This document shows, piece by piece, positions 6,458 to 13,653 of a stretch of DNA of 64,000 bases. Made by a program: the position numbers and the translations under genes. The DNA is taken from contig DINI01000002.1 of assembly GCA_002426755.1 (NCBI GenBank), forward strand, positions 130,366 through 194,365, given 5' to 3'. The DNA comes from Flavobacteriaceae bacterium UBA5544. Its GTDB lineage: Bacteria > Bacteroidota > Bacteroidia > Flavobacteriales > Flavobacteriaceae. A model generated the notes under the pieces. The model ran no database searches and was not told the DNA's origin. It saw only the letters and a list, made by a program, of their open reading frames with translations. Position 1 is the stretch's first letter; each line of letters opens with the position of its first letter.

Positions 6458-7321
6458 ATGAAATGGCAAGGTAGAAGACAAAGCGGTAATTTAGAAGACC
6501 GCAGAGGAATGAGTACAAAAGGCAAATTGGCTGCAGGTGGTGGCGTTATTGCTGTAGTGGTTGTGCTATTGCAACTTTTTGGAGGCGAAACAGGTCAACA
6601 ATTGGCACCAATTCTTGAGCAGGTCAATCAATCCCAGTCCGTATCACAGCCTACAGAACAAAGAGAACTGACTCCTCAAGAAAAAGAGTTAGGACAATTT
6701 ATGGCTACAGTTTTGGGTGATACCGAAGATGTCTGGAGCCAAATTTTTAGAGAGAATAACCTTGGAAATTATGAAAAGCCAACGATGGTGTTATTTACGG
6801 ATGCCGTGAGTACGGGATGTGGAAATGCAAGTGCTGCTTCTGGACCATTTTACTGTCCGGCCGACCACAAATTATATATGGATTTGAGTTTTTTCGATGA
6901 GTTAAAAACCCGATTTGGTGCTAAGGGAGGTGATTTTGCAATGGCTTACGTTACGGCCCATGAAATCGGACATCACATCCAAACCTTGTTGGGAACCTCT
7001 CAAAAAGTAAGGCAATTACAACAACAAACCAACCAAACAAGAGCGAATGAATTATCGGTCGCCCAAGAACTGCAAGCCGATTTTTATGCAGGTGTTTGGG
7101 CACATCATAACAAGGATTATTTGGAAGAAGGTGACATAGATGAAGCTTTAAGTGCGGCAAATGCCGTAGGTGACGATGCCATTCAAAGAAGAACCCAAGG
7201 CAGTGTAAGACCTGATAGTTTTACTCATGGAACTTCGGAACAACGCAAATATTGGTTTATGAAAGGGTATAAAACAGGCGATATCAGACAAGGCGATACA
7301 TTTTCGGCACTAATAAATTAA
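6458..7321 (+). CDS. Neutral zinc metallopeptidase, YpfJ type
   Basis: Member of the putative neutral zinc metallopeptidase family (Zn_peptidase, YpfJ-like). The N-terminal signature MKWQGRRQSGNLEDRRGM is present. A single membrane-anchoring segment at about residues 25-42 (GGGVIAVVVVLLQLFGG) follows. The zinc site HEIGHHIQ (HExxH) lies near residue 168, with downstream LQADFYAGVWAHH supplying the third ligand region. The 287-residue length is typical. Its substrate is unknown. It has no obvious place in phenylacetate degradation although it lies between paaI and paaJ in the same direction, so it may be an inserted housekeeping gene. The 61-bp spacer upstream is AT-rich and could carry its own promoter, but no clear TAnnTTTG box is seen. 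Confidence 0.93.
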   Translation: MKWQGRRQSGNLEDRRGMSTKGKLAAGGGVIAVVVVLLQLFGGETGQQLAPILEQVNQSQSVSQPTEQRELTPQEKELGQFMATVLGDTEDVWSQIFRENNLGNYEKPTMVLFTDAVSTGCGNASAASGPFYCPADHKLYMDLSFFDELKTRFGAKGGDFAMAYVTAHEIGHHIQTLLGTSQKVRQLQQQTNQTRANELSVAQELQADFYAGVWAHHNKDYLEEGDIDEALSAANAVGDDAIQRRTQGSVRPDSFTHGTSEQRKYWFMKGYKTGDIRQGDTFSALIN

Positions 7322-7324
7322 AAA

Positions 7325-7376
7325 TTAACTTGAATTGAAGGGCGATTTTCAACTTCAATTTCAACTTCAAATTCAT
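7325..7376. repeat. Partial nTTGAA/TTCAAn hairpin before paaJ
   Basis: A short left arm (ACTTGAATTGAAG) and a longer right arm of TTCAAC/TTCAAT hexamers, of the same vocabulary as 1305-1374 and element A. It fills the 57-bp gap and ends just before the paaJ ATG. Confidence 0.6.
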
Positions 7377-7378
7377 AA

Positions 7379-8596
7379 ATGGAAGCATATATCATAGACG
7401 GAATCAGAACACCAATAGGAAGCTATCAAGGCACATTATCAGCAGTCAGAACAGATGACTTGGCAGCATTGGTCATTGAAGAAATTGTCAAACGAAATCC
7501 AAACATCCCAAAAGAAGCCTATGACGACGTCATTTTAGGCTGTGCCAATCAAGCAGGAGAAGACAATCGAAATGTGGCGAGAATGGCTTCGCTTTTAGCG
7601 GGATTGCCATTTTCCGTCCCAGGAGAAACAGTCAACCGATTATGCAGTTCAGGACTATCGGCCATCATTCACGCCAATCGAGCGATAAAGGCGGGCGATG
7701 GCGATGTATTCATCGCTGGAGGTGTTGAAAATATGACCCGCGGACCATACGTCGTTGCAAAACCATCAAGCGCATTCGGAACCGATGCAAAAATGTACGA
7801 TTCCAGTTTTGGATGGCGATTCATCAATCCGAAAATGCAAAAAATGTACGGAACGGATGGTATGGGAAATACGGCTGAAAATCTCGTTGAGAAATACAAC
7901 ATTTCACGTGAAGACCAAGACCAATTCGCCTATTGGAGCCAAATGAAAGCATCCAAAGCCCAAGAAAACGGACGGTTGGCAAAAGAAATTGTAACGGTCG
8001 AAATCCCACAACGAAAAAAAGACCCAATCAAATTTTCAAAAGATGAATTCGTAAAACCAAACACAACGCTGGAAGTTTTAGGAAAATTAAGAGGCGCATT
8101 CAAAGCCGAAGGTGGCAGCGTCACAGCAGGGAATTCATCAGGATTGAATGACGGGGCAGCAGCTACCATTATCGCATCGGAAGAAGCCGTAAAAAAGTAC
8201 AATCTTAAACCTTTGGCACGAATCGTAAGTTCGGCCGTGGTAGGTGTTGAGCCAAGAATCATGGGCATCGGTCCTGTGGAGGCATCCAACAAAGCCCTGG
8301 AAAAAGCAGGATTGACCATGGACGACATGGATATCATCGAACTCAACGAAGCGTTCGCAGCACAAACATTAGCATGCACTAGAGCTTGGGGATTGGCAGA
8401 TGACGACCCAAGATTAAACCCCAACGGAGGTTCCATCGCCATTGGTCATCCACTCGGCGTTACGGGAACTAGAATTGCCTATTCGGCAGCCTTGGAGTTA
8501 CAGGAAACAGGAAAAAGATATGCCTTGATTACCATGTGTATTGGCGTTGGTCAAGGGTATGCGGCGATTATTGAAAATGTCAATTATAATTCATAG
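7379..8596 (+). CDS. paaJ: 3-oxoadipyl-CoA thiolase PaaJ
   Basis: Thiolase that cleaves 3-oxoadipyl-CoA to succinyl-CoA and acetyl-CoA; the paa enzyme also acts on the C8 3-oxo-5,6-dehydrosuberyl-CoA. Catalytic residues are visible: C89 in RLCSSGLSA, H357 in GHPLGVTG and C387 in MCIGVGQG. The N-terminus (YIIDGIRTPIGSYQGTLS) and the ENMTRGPYVVAKP segment are typical of the 3-oxoadipyl-CoA thiolase (PcaF/PaaJ) branch rather than acetoacetyl-CoA thiolases. It is 405 residues long. A type 3 REP-like repeat begins at the first base after its stop codon. Confidence 0.95.
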   Translation: MEAYIIDGIRTPIGSYQGTLSAVRTDDLAALVIEEIVKRNPNIPKEAYDDVILGCANQAGEDNRNVARMASLLAGLPFSVPGETVNRLCSSGLSAIIHANRAIKAGDGDVFIAGGVENMTRGPYVVAKPSSAFGTDAKMYDSSFGWRFINPKMQKMYGTDGMGNTAENLVEKYNISREDQDQFAYWSQMKASKAQENGRLAKEIVTVEIPQRKKDPIKFSKDEFVKPNTTLEVLGKLRGAFKAEGGSVTAGNSSGLNDGAAATIIASEEAVKKYNLKPLARIVSSAVVGVEPRIMGIGPVEASNKALEKAGLTMDDMDIIELNEAFAAQTLACTRAWGLADDDPRLNPNGGSIAIGHPLGVTGTRIAYSAALELQETGKRYALITMCIGVGQGYAAIIENVNYNS

Positions 8597-8683
8597 TTGG
8601 GCGTTACCGCAAGGGTCGGGCTTTCGGCAGTCGCTCTCTTCGAGGAGCTCCAACAAAGCCTCAATCCCTAACGCAGATTGAGA
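8597..8683. repeat. Type 3 REP-like intergenic repeat, copy 2
   Basis: Begins right after the paaJ stop with TTGGGCGTTACC and contains TCGGCAGTCGCTCTCTTCGA. Nearly identical to 13543-13629 and close to 178-260. Confidence 0.85.
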
Positions 8684-8700
8684 ATAAAAACAAAGTATAG

Positions 8701-8728
8701 TAGATTGAAACTTCAAGACTTCAATCTA
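8701..8728. repeat. Short perfect inverted repeat before paaZ
   Basis: TAGATTGAA (8701-8709) and TTCAATCTA (8720-8728) are perfect 9-bp arms around a 10-base loop, ending 12 bases before the paaZ ATG at 8741. Confidence 0.6.
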
Positions 8729-8740
8729 AAACAACCTAGA

Positions 8741-11266
8741 ATGAACAAAATACAACATTACGTACAAGGAAACTGGACCACAGGAACCGAAGAAGGCATA
8801 ACTGTTTTGGATGCCATCACAGGCGAAGCCTTTTCAAGCATCGCCATCGAAGGACTTGATATCCCAGAAATCCTCAACTATGGAAGAACCAAAGGCGGAG
8901 AAGTTCTTCGCAAAATGACTTTTCAGGAACGTGGCAACATGCTCAAAAGTTTGGCACTGTATCTCACCAAAAGAAAGGAAGCATTTTACGAAATCAGTTA
9001 TAGAACAGGCGCCACTCGAGTGGACAGTTGGATTGATATAGAAGGCGGATTCGGAAACCTCTTCGCCAATGCATCCTTAAGAAAATTATTCCCCAACCAA
9101 CCCTATCACGTTGAAGGCGACCCTATCGATTTGTCCCGTGGTGGACGCTTTATGGCGCATCACATCATGGTGCCGAAAAAAGGGGTTGCAGTACACATCA
9201 ATGCCTTTAACTTCCCTGTTTGGGGTATGTTGGAAAAATGCGCTGTCAATTGGATGGCTGGCGTTCCAGCCGTCGTTTTACCTGCACCATCATCATCTTA
9301 TTTAGCAGAAGCTGTTGCAAGAGAAATCATCGCATCCGGAATTTTACCAGAAGGCGCACTTCAAATCATTAATGGAACCGTCAAAAATATATTAGATACC
9401 GTAGAATCTCAAGACGTCGTCACCTTTACAGGTTCTGCAAAAACAGGTCGACTCTTAAAAGCACATCCAAGATTGATACTAGAATCTGTGCCTTTCACCA
9501 TGGAAGCTGATTCTTTAAACGCTGCTGTATTAGGAGAAGATGCAGTCCCTGGTACACAAGAATTTGATTTGTTCATCAAAGAAGTCAGAAACGAAATGAC
9601 CGTCAAATGTGGCCAAAAATGTACAGCCATCCGACGCATCATCGTTCCAGAAAATTTGGTCGAAGATGTTCAAATCGCTCTTGGAAAAGCGTTGGATAAA
9701 GTCACCATTGGCGACCCGCGATTGAAAGAAGTCCGAATGGGTTCGTTGGTCAGCCACCAACAAGTGCAAGCCGTCAGAGATTCAGTCAACGATTTAGCAA
9801 AAGAAGCCCAAATTGTCTATGGCAATCTCGATAAAATCGAGACGATTGGTGCAGATGCAAAAAAAGGAGCATTTATAAGTCCAATCTTATTAAGAGCAGA
9901 CCATCCGTTCCAAAATACAATAGTTCACGAACGCGAAGCATTCGGTCCAGTAAGTACCATCATGCCGTATAAAAACATGGATGAAGCCATCACTTTGGCG
10001 CAAATGGGTAAAGGCTCATTGGTATCATCAATTGCTACAAACGATGATAAAATTGCCAAAGAATATGTCGTCAATGCAGCATCTCATCACGGACGAATTT
10101 TAGTCCTAAATCGTGAAAGTGCCAAACAAAGTACAGGTCACGGTTCACCATTGCCATACTTGGTGCATGGAGGTCCTGGACGTGCAGGAGGCGGCGAAGA
10201 AATGGGAGGTATGCGCGGTATCAAGCATTATTTGCAACGCACAGCCATTCAAGGGTCGCCAACCACATTGACTGAAATCACAGGCATCTATCAAGCCAAC
10301 GCAAAATATACCGAAGCCGAACAGCATCCTTTCAAATACCATTGGCAAGACATCCAACCAGGCATGTCGCTTAAAACCCACAACCGTACGTTGACCGATA
10401 CCGACATCATCAATTTCGCAAATTTGACTTGGGACCATTTTTATGCCCATACCGATATTACCTCGTTGGATGGTAGCATTTTTGAAAAACGAACAGCTCA
10501 TGGCTATTTCATCATTTCAGCCGCAGCAGGATTGTTCGTGTATCCAAATAAAGGTCCAGTAGCTGCCAACTACGGATTGGAAGATTGCCGTTTCTTACGT
10601 CCATTATATCATAACGATACCATTTATGTACGTCTGACCTGCAAGCAAAAAGTAGACAGGGATGTCGCTTCCGCAGAACACCCAAGCGGAATCGTCAAAT
10701 GGTTTGTTGAGGTTTTTGATGCCAATATTGATTCAAAAGACAATCCAGATGAAAATCCATTGGTGGCCGTCGCAACAATCTTAACAATGGTTCAAAAGAA
10801 ACAAGAAACTTTTGTTGAAATGACGGATGAAAAAATAGAGGAATGTCTTTCTAAATTGAAAGCAGACACCAAACCAAAATGGGGCATCATGACACCACAA
10901 CACATGCTGGAACATTTGGAATACACCTATCGCATTGCTTCAGGCGAAATTCAGGATTTTGAAATCGCAACACCAGAAAAGATTTTGGAAAAAGTGCATC
11001 ATTCCTTATACAATTATGATGCGTTTCCAAAAAACACGAATTTTCCTTTATTGGAGAAAAACACATTGGACAAATTAAAATATCCAGATTTAGCAACAGC
11101 CAAGGAAAAATTTCTGGAAGTGAGAGAAGCTTATAAAACTTTTTTCAAAGAAAATCCTGATGCAAAATTGAAAAATTTAGTCTTTGGAGAACTCAATAGA
11201 TACGAATCATATTTATTGGAACGAAAACATTTAAATCATCACTTTGAGCAATTCGGATTATTGTAG
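8741..11266 (+). CDS. paaZ: Bifunctional oxepin-CoA hydrolase/semialdehyde dehydrogenase PaaZ with C-terminal DinB-like (DUF1569) extension
   Basis: PaaZ opens the oxepin-CoA ring and oxidises the resulting aldehyde to 3-oxo-5,6-dehydrosuberyl-CoA. The ATG at 8741 (MNKIQHYVQGNW) is chosen; the longer frame to 8678 runs through a repeat. Residues about 1-510 are the aldehyde dehydrogenase domain, with AFNFPVWG, FTGSAKTG and the catalytic Cys region VKCGQKCTA. Residues about 530-680 are the MaoC-like (R)-hydratase domain, with WDHFYAHTD and FEKRTAHGYFI. About 150 extra residues follow, absent from the E. coli protein of about 680. They contain WGIMTPQHMLEHL and a final HHFEQFGLL, typical of DinB-superfamily DUF1569 proteins. 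The total is 841 residues. Confidence 0.93.
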   Translation: MNKIQHYVQGNWTTGTEEGITVLDAITGEAFSSIAIEGLDIPEILNYGRTKGGEVLRKMTFQERGNMLKSLALYLTKRKEAFYEISYRTGATRVDSWIDIEGGFGNLFANASLRKLFPNQPYHVEGDPIDLSRGGRFMAHHIMVPKKGVAVHINAFNFPVWGMLEKCAVNWMAGVPAVVLPAPSSSYLAEAVAREIIASGILPEGALQIINGTVKNILDTVESQDVVTFTGSAKTGRLLKAHPRLILESVPFTMEADSLNAAVLGEDAVPGTQEFDLFIKEVRNEMTVKCGQKCTAIRRIIVPENLVEDVQIALGKALDKVTIGDPRLKEVRMGSLVSHQQVQAVRDSVNDLAKEAQIVYGNLDKIETIGADAKKGAFISPILLRADHPFQNTIVHEREAFGPVSTIMPYKNMDEAITLAQMGKGSLVSSIATNDDKIAKEYVVNAASHHGRILVLNRESAKQSTGHGSPLPYLVHGGPGRAGGGEEMGGMRGIKHYLQRTAIQGSPTTLTEITGIYQANAKYTEAEQHPFKYHWQDIQPGMSLKTHNRTLTDTDIINFANLTWDHFYAHTDITSLDGSIFEKRTAHGYFIISAAAGLFVYPNKGPVAANYGLEDCRFLRPLYHNDTIYVRLTCKQKVDRDVASAEHPSGIVKWFVEVFDANIDSKDNPDENPLVAVATILTMVQKKQETFVEMTDEKIEECLSKLKADTKPKWGIMTPQHMLEHLEYTYRIASGEIQDFEIATPEKILEKVHHSLYNYDAFPKNTNFPLLEKNTLDKLKYPDLATAKEKFLEVREAYKTFFKENPDAKLKNLVFGELNRYESYLLERKHLNHHFEQFGLL

Positions 11267-11269
11267 AGA

Positions 11270-11295
11270 GTCAATGCGCACTTGTTGCGCATTCG
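11270..11295. repeat. Left terminal inverted repeat of the GIY-YIG cassette
   Basis: A 26-bp sequence starting GTCAATGCGC and ending GCGCATTCG, itself a near-palindrome (AATGCGC/GCGCATT). It is the exact reverse complement (26/26) of 11657-11682 and begins 4 bases after the paaZ stop. Confidence 0.95.
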
Positions 11296-11337
11296 CTTGA
11301 ATGGAAGGATAAATTATGATTATAGTAACATCAAGGT

Positions 11338-11649
11338 ATGTCCACAAAATATTACACCTATATTCTCACTCATGAAAGAGACCATATTTTTTATGTAGGC
11401 GTAACAAACAATATTGAGCGAAGAATGAGCGAACATAAAGCCGCAACATTCAAAACCCATGTCGGGCATTATAACATCAAAAAGTTAGTTTATTTTGAAC
11501 AACATCAGGACGTAAGAATTGCAATTAGAAGAGAAAAAACCATAAAAAAATGGAAACGAGAATGGAAAATAAATATCATTACTGAAATGAACCCGGAATG
11601 GTTGGATTTAAGTGAAGGTTGGGATTTATCAAAATATAATAGGAAGTAA
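11338..11649 (+). CDS. GIY-YIG superfamily nuclease-like protein, in an inverted-repeat cassette
   Basis: A 103-residue single-domain GIY-YIG protein of the UvrC-N/YhbQ-like group. The GIY position is YYTYIL (residues 4-9). The YIG position is YVGVTNNIERRMSEHK, with the conserved Arg and His. The family's IRREKTIKKWKREWK segment and C-terminal NPEWLDLSEGW follow. Single-domain GIY-YIG proteins of this size are frequent in flavobacterial genomes and their biological role is unclear. The gene is flanked at both ends by a perfect 26-bp inverted repeat and separates paaZ from the paaF-like gene, in the same orientation. No transposase accompanies it. This arrangement suggests a mobile, possibly homing-type unit (inference). 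Confidence 0.92.
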   Translation: MSTKYYTYILTHERDHIFYVGVTNNIERRMSEHKAATFKTHVGHYNIKKLVYFEQHQDVRIAIRREKTIKKWKREWKINIITEMNPEWLDLSEGWDLSKYNRK

Positions 11650-11656
11650 ATTAATA

Positions 11657-11682
11657 CGAATGCGCAACAAGTGCGCATTGAC
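11657..11682. repeat. Right terminal inverted repeat of the GIY-YIG cassette
   Basis: Exact reverse complement of 11270-11295 over 26 bases. It begins 7 bases after the GIY-YIG stop codon and ends 11 bases before the next ATG. Confidence 0.95.
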
Positions 11683-11693
11683 AAAGTAAGAAT

Positions 11694-12446
11694 ATGAGCG
11701 AACCATACGTAAAAACAAAAAACAAAAACGGCGTAGGATATATTGAGTTTTTCCATCCCGCACACAATTCACTGCCAGGAAATGTCCTTTCGGAACTAGC
11801 GCGAAGCATTACCTCGGCTGGAGAAGATGACAGCATCAAGGTCATCGTGCTTCAGAGCGGAGGCGATAGAACTTTTTGCGCTGGAGCAAGCTTTACAGAA
11901 CTCATTGATATCAACGATGAAGAAACCGGAAAAGTTTTCTTTTCAGGCTTCGCCAATGTTATCAACGCAATGCGCAAATGTCCAAAATTCATCATTGGTC
12001 GTATCCAAGGAAAGACCGTTGGAGGAGGCGTCGGACTCGCATCAGCCACCGACTATTGCATGGCAACCAAATACGCCGCAATAAAATTAAGCGAACTCAA
12101 CGTTGGTATCGGTCCGTTTGTGGTCGGTCCAGCAGTACAAAGAAAACTTGGTTTAAGTGGCATGTCGCAAATTGCAATGGATGCCAATTCGTTCTATTCA
12201 GCAGAATGGGCAATGCAAAAAGGCCTGTACACCAAAGTGTTCGATTCGGTGGAAAAGCTTGACGAAGAAGTAAAATCCTTCGCAGAAGGGTTATGCAATT
12301 ACAATCCGAAAGCCATGACAGAAATGAAAACCATGTTTTGGCGAGGTACCGAAGATTGGGACCAATTATTAACCCAACGCGCAAAAATCAGTGGAAAATT
12401 GGTGCTTTCAAGTTTTACCAAAGAAAAATTAAAGGAGTATAAGTGA
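11694..12446 (+). CDS. paaF: Enoyl-CoA hydratase/isomerase family protein, probable 2,3-dehydroadipyl-CoA hydratase PaaF
   Basis: A crotonase-superfamily protein of 250 residues. The first oxyanion-hole segment is DRTFCAGASFTEL and the second GKTVGGGVGLASATDY. The active-site region reads KLSELNVGIGPFVVGPAVQ, which has a Glu at the first catalytic position but lacks the usual PGxGGTQ motif carrying the second Glu. By position in the cluster it should hydrate 2,3-dehydroadipyl-CoA. However, the divergent active-site loop resembles methylglutaconyl-CoA hydratase-like relatives, so the exact reaction is less certain than for PaaG. The stop codon lies two bases before the inverted-repeat arm of element C. 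Confidence 0.8.
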   Translation: MSEPYVKTKNKNGVGYIEFFHPAHNSLPGNVLSELARSITSAGEDDSIKVIVLQSGGDRTFCAGASFTELIDINDEETGKVFFSGFANVINAMRKCPKFIIGRIQGKTVGGGVGLASATDYCMATKYAAIKLSELNVGIGPFVVGPAVQRKLGLSGMSQIAMDANSFYSAEWAMQKGLYTKVFDSVEKLDEEVKSFAEGLCNYNPKAMTEMKTMFWRGTEDWDQLLTQRAKISGKLVLSSFTKEKLKEYK

Positions 12447-12448
12447 TT

Positions 12449-12477
12449 AGAGGGTAGGCATTAGTGGGTAGAGGGTA
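12449..12477. repeat. Left inverted repeat of four-helix-bundle element C
   Basis: Starts AGAGGGTAGG and ends TAGAGGGTA (29 bp). It matches the reverse complement of 12917-12945 at 26 of 29 positions. Only two bases separate it from the paaF stop. Confidence 0.92.
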
Positions 12478-12491
12478 TTAAATTATAGTGT

Positions 12492-12866
12492 ATGGATAGT
12501 AAATATCATTTTAATTTTGAGGATTTAAAAGTTTATCAAAAGGCTTTGGAGTTTGGCGAGCTTGTACACAAACAACTCACTGATTTTCCCAAAATAGAAG
12601 ATTACAGATTGTCTGCACAATTTGCGCGTGCTGCTGATTCGATTGCTTTCAACATCGCTGAAGGTTCTGGAAGTTCAGATGCCAGTTTCTTGAATTATTT
12701 AAGAATTGCAAGGGATAGCTCACTCGAATGTGTCGCTGCCACAACAAAAGCTCATTTAAGAGGTTATATCAGCTTTGAGCAAAGTGAAATGAATCGGTCT
12801 TTATTAGTAGAAATAAACAAAATGCTTTCGTCGTTAATGAAACATTTAAAAACTAAAAAGCCATGA
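12492..12866 (+). CDS. Four-helix-bundle protein, NIAEGSG type (element C)
   Basis: A 124-residue S23/IVP-like four helix bundle protein. It opens with YHFNFEDLKVYQKALEFGE and carries ADSIAFNIAEGSGSSD at about residues 49-64, then a NYLRIARDSSLEC helix. It is a clear paralogue of the protein at 5583-5963. It lies inside 29-bp inverted repeats that abut the neighbouring genes: the left arm starts 2 bases after the paaF stop, and the right arm ends at the base before the paaY ATG. It is co-oriented with the operon. Function unknown; S23 proteins are otherwise known from intervening sequences in 23S rRNA genes. Confidence 0.9.
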   Translation: MDSKYHFNFEDLKVYQKALEFGELVHKQLTDFPKIEDYRLSAQFARAADSIAFNIAEGSGSSDASFLNYLRIARDSSLECVAATTKAHLRGYISFEQSEMNRSLLVEINKMLSSLMKHLKTKKP

Positions 12867-12916
12867 AAAAGTTCGTGAACAAAAAATATTTATACTATAA
12901 TCTGACCACTTTGGGC

Positions 12917-12945
12917 TATCCTCTACCCACTAAAACCTACCCTCT
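12917..12945. repeat. Right inverted repeat of four-helix-bundle element C
   Basis: Reverse complement of 12449-12477 with three differences. It ends exactly one base before the ATG of the paaY-like gene. Confidence 0.92.
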
Positions 12946-13542
12946 ATGATTTACAGTTTCAACGGTTACATTCCAGTCGTCCACGAAAGCAGTTTTGTCC
13001 ATCCCTTGGCAGCCGTTACCGGAAATGTCATCATTGGCAAAAACTGCTACATTGGTCCAGGAGCCGCCATTCGTGGCGATTGGGGACAGATTATTTTGGA
13101 AGATGGGGTCAACGTTCAGGAAAATTGTACCGTACACATGTTTCCGGGAAAATCCATCACGCTTAAAGAAAGTGCGCATGTCGGCCACGGCGCCATCATT
13201 CACGGCGCAAATTTAGGCCGAAATTGCCTCATCGGGATGAATTCCGTCATCATGGATGACGCCGAAATCGGTGACGAGTGCATCGTCGGCGCCATGAGTT
13301 TCGTAAAAGCCGAAGAGAAATTCCCCAACCGCAAACTGATTGTCGGCAATCCCGCAAAAGCCATCAAGGACATTTCGGACGGCATGATTGCGTGGAAAAC
13401 AAAGGGCACTCAACTCTATCAGCAATTGCCAGCCGATTGTCACGAGACCTTGCGAATGGTCGAGCCCTTGCGCGAGGTGCCCGAAAACATGAAAATGCAA
13501 GAAGGGGTTTACGATACGTTGCGTGATTTTATGAAGAAATAG
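12946..13542 (+). CDS. paaY: Gamma-carbonic-anhydrase-fold thioesterase PaaY
   Basis: A left-handed beta-helix protein of the PaaY/YrdA family, 198 residues. Hexapeptide-like turns are visible throughout (VIIGKNCYIGPGAAIRG, ENCTVHMFPG, AHVGHGAIIHG, CLIGMNSVIMDDAEIGDECIVGA). Candidate metal-ligand histidines sit in VHMF, HVGHGAIIHG. In paa pathways PaaY is a metal-dependent thioesterase that degrades the toxic ring-opened or oxepin-derived CoA ester. The ATG immediately follows the right arm of element C, so any native 5' untranslated region has been replaced. A type 3 repeat begins right after its stop. Confidence 0.92.
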   Translation: MIYSFNGYIPVVHESSFVHPLAAVTGNVIIGKNCYIGPGAAIRGDWGQIILEDGVNVQENCTVHMFPGKSITLKESAHVGHGAIIHGANLGRNCLIGMNSVIMDDAEIGDECIVGAMSFVKAEEKFPNRKLIVGNPAKAIKDISDGMIAWKTKGTQLYQQLPADCHETLRMVEPLREVPENMKMQEGVYDTLRDFMKK

Positions 13543-13629
13543 TTGGGCGTTACCACAAGGGTCAGGCTTTCGGCAGTCGCTCTCTTCGAGGAGCTCCAAC
13601 AATGCCTCAATCCTTAACGTAAGATTGAG
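13543..13629. repeat. Type 3 REP-like intergenic repeat, copy 3
   Basis: Near-identical to 8597-8683, including TTCGGCAGTCGCTCTCTTCG. It also starts at the first base after a stop codon. Confidence 0.85.
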
Positions 13630-13653
13630 ATTAAAAGAAAATTAGAAAATAGA

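Noticed and set aside
7930..8442. A 170-codon minus-strand open frame
   Set aside because: It is antisense to the well-supported paaJ thiolase gene; low-complexity Ser/Ala/Pro composition typical of a shadow frame.
10145..10501. A 118-codon minus-strand open frame
   Set aside because: Antisense to the PaaZ hydratase domain, whose motifs are unmistakable; no independent support.
1766..12866. S23-like proteins taken as evidence of a split 23S rRNA gene
   Set aside because: No rRNA sequence surrounds any of the three genes; they lie between paa genes.
11270..12945. GIY-YIG and S23 cassettes considered as insertion sequences
   Set aside because: No transposase, and no target-site duplication could be identified with confidence; the inverted repeats are instead reported as cassette ends.
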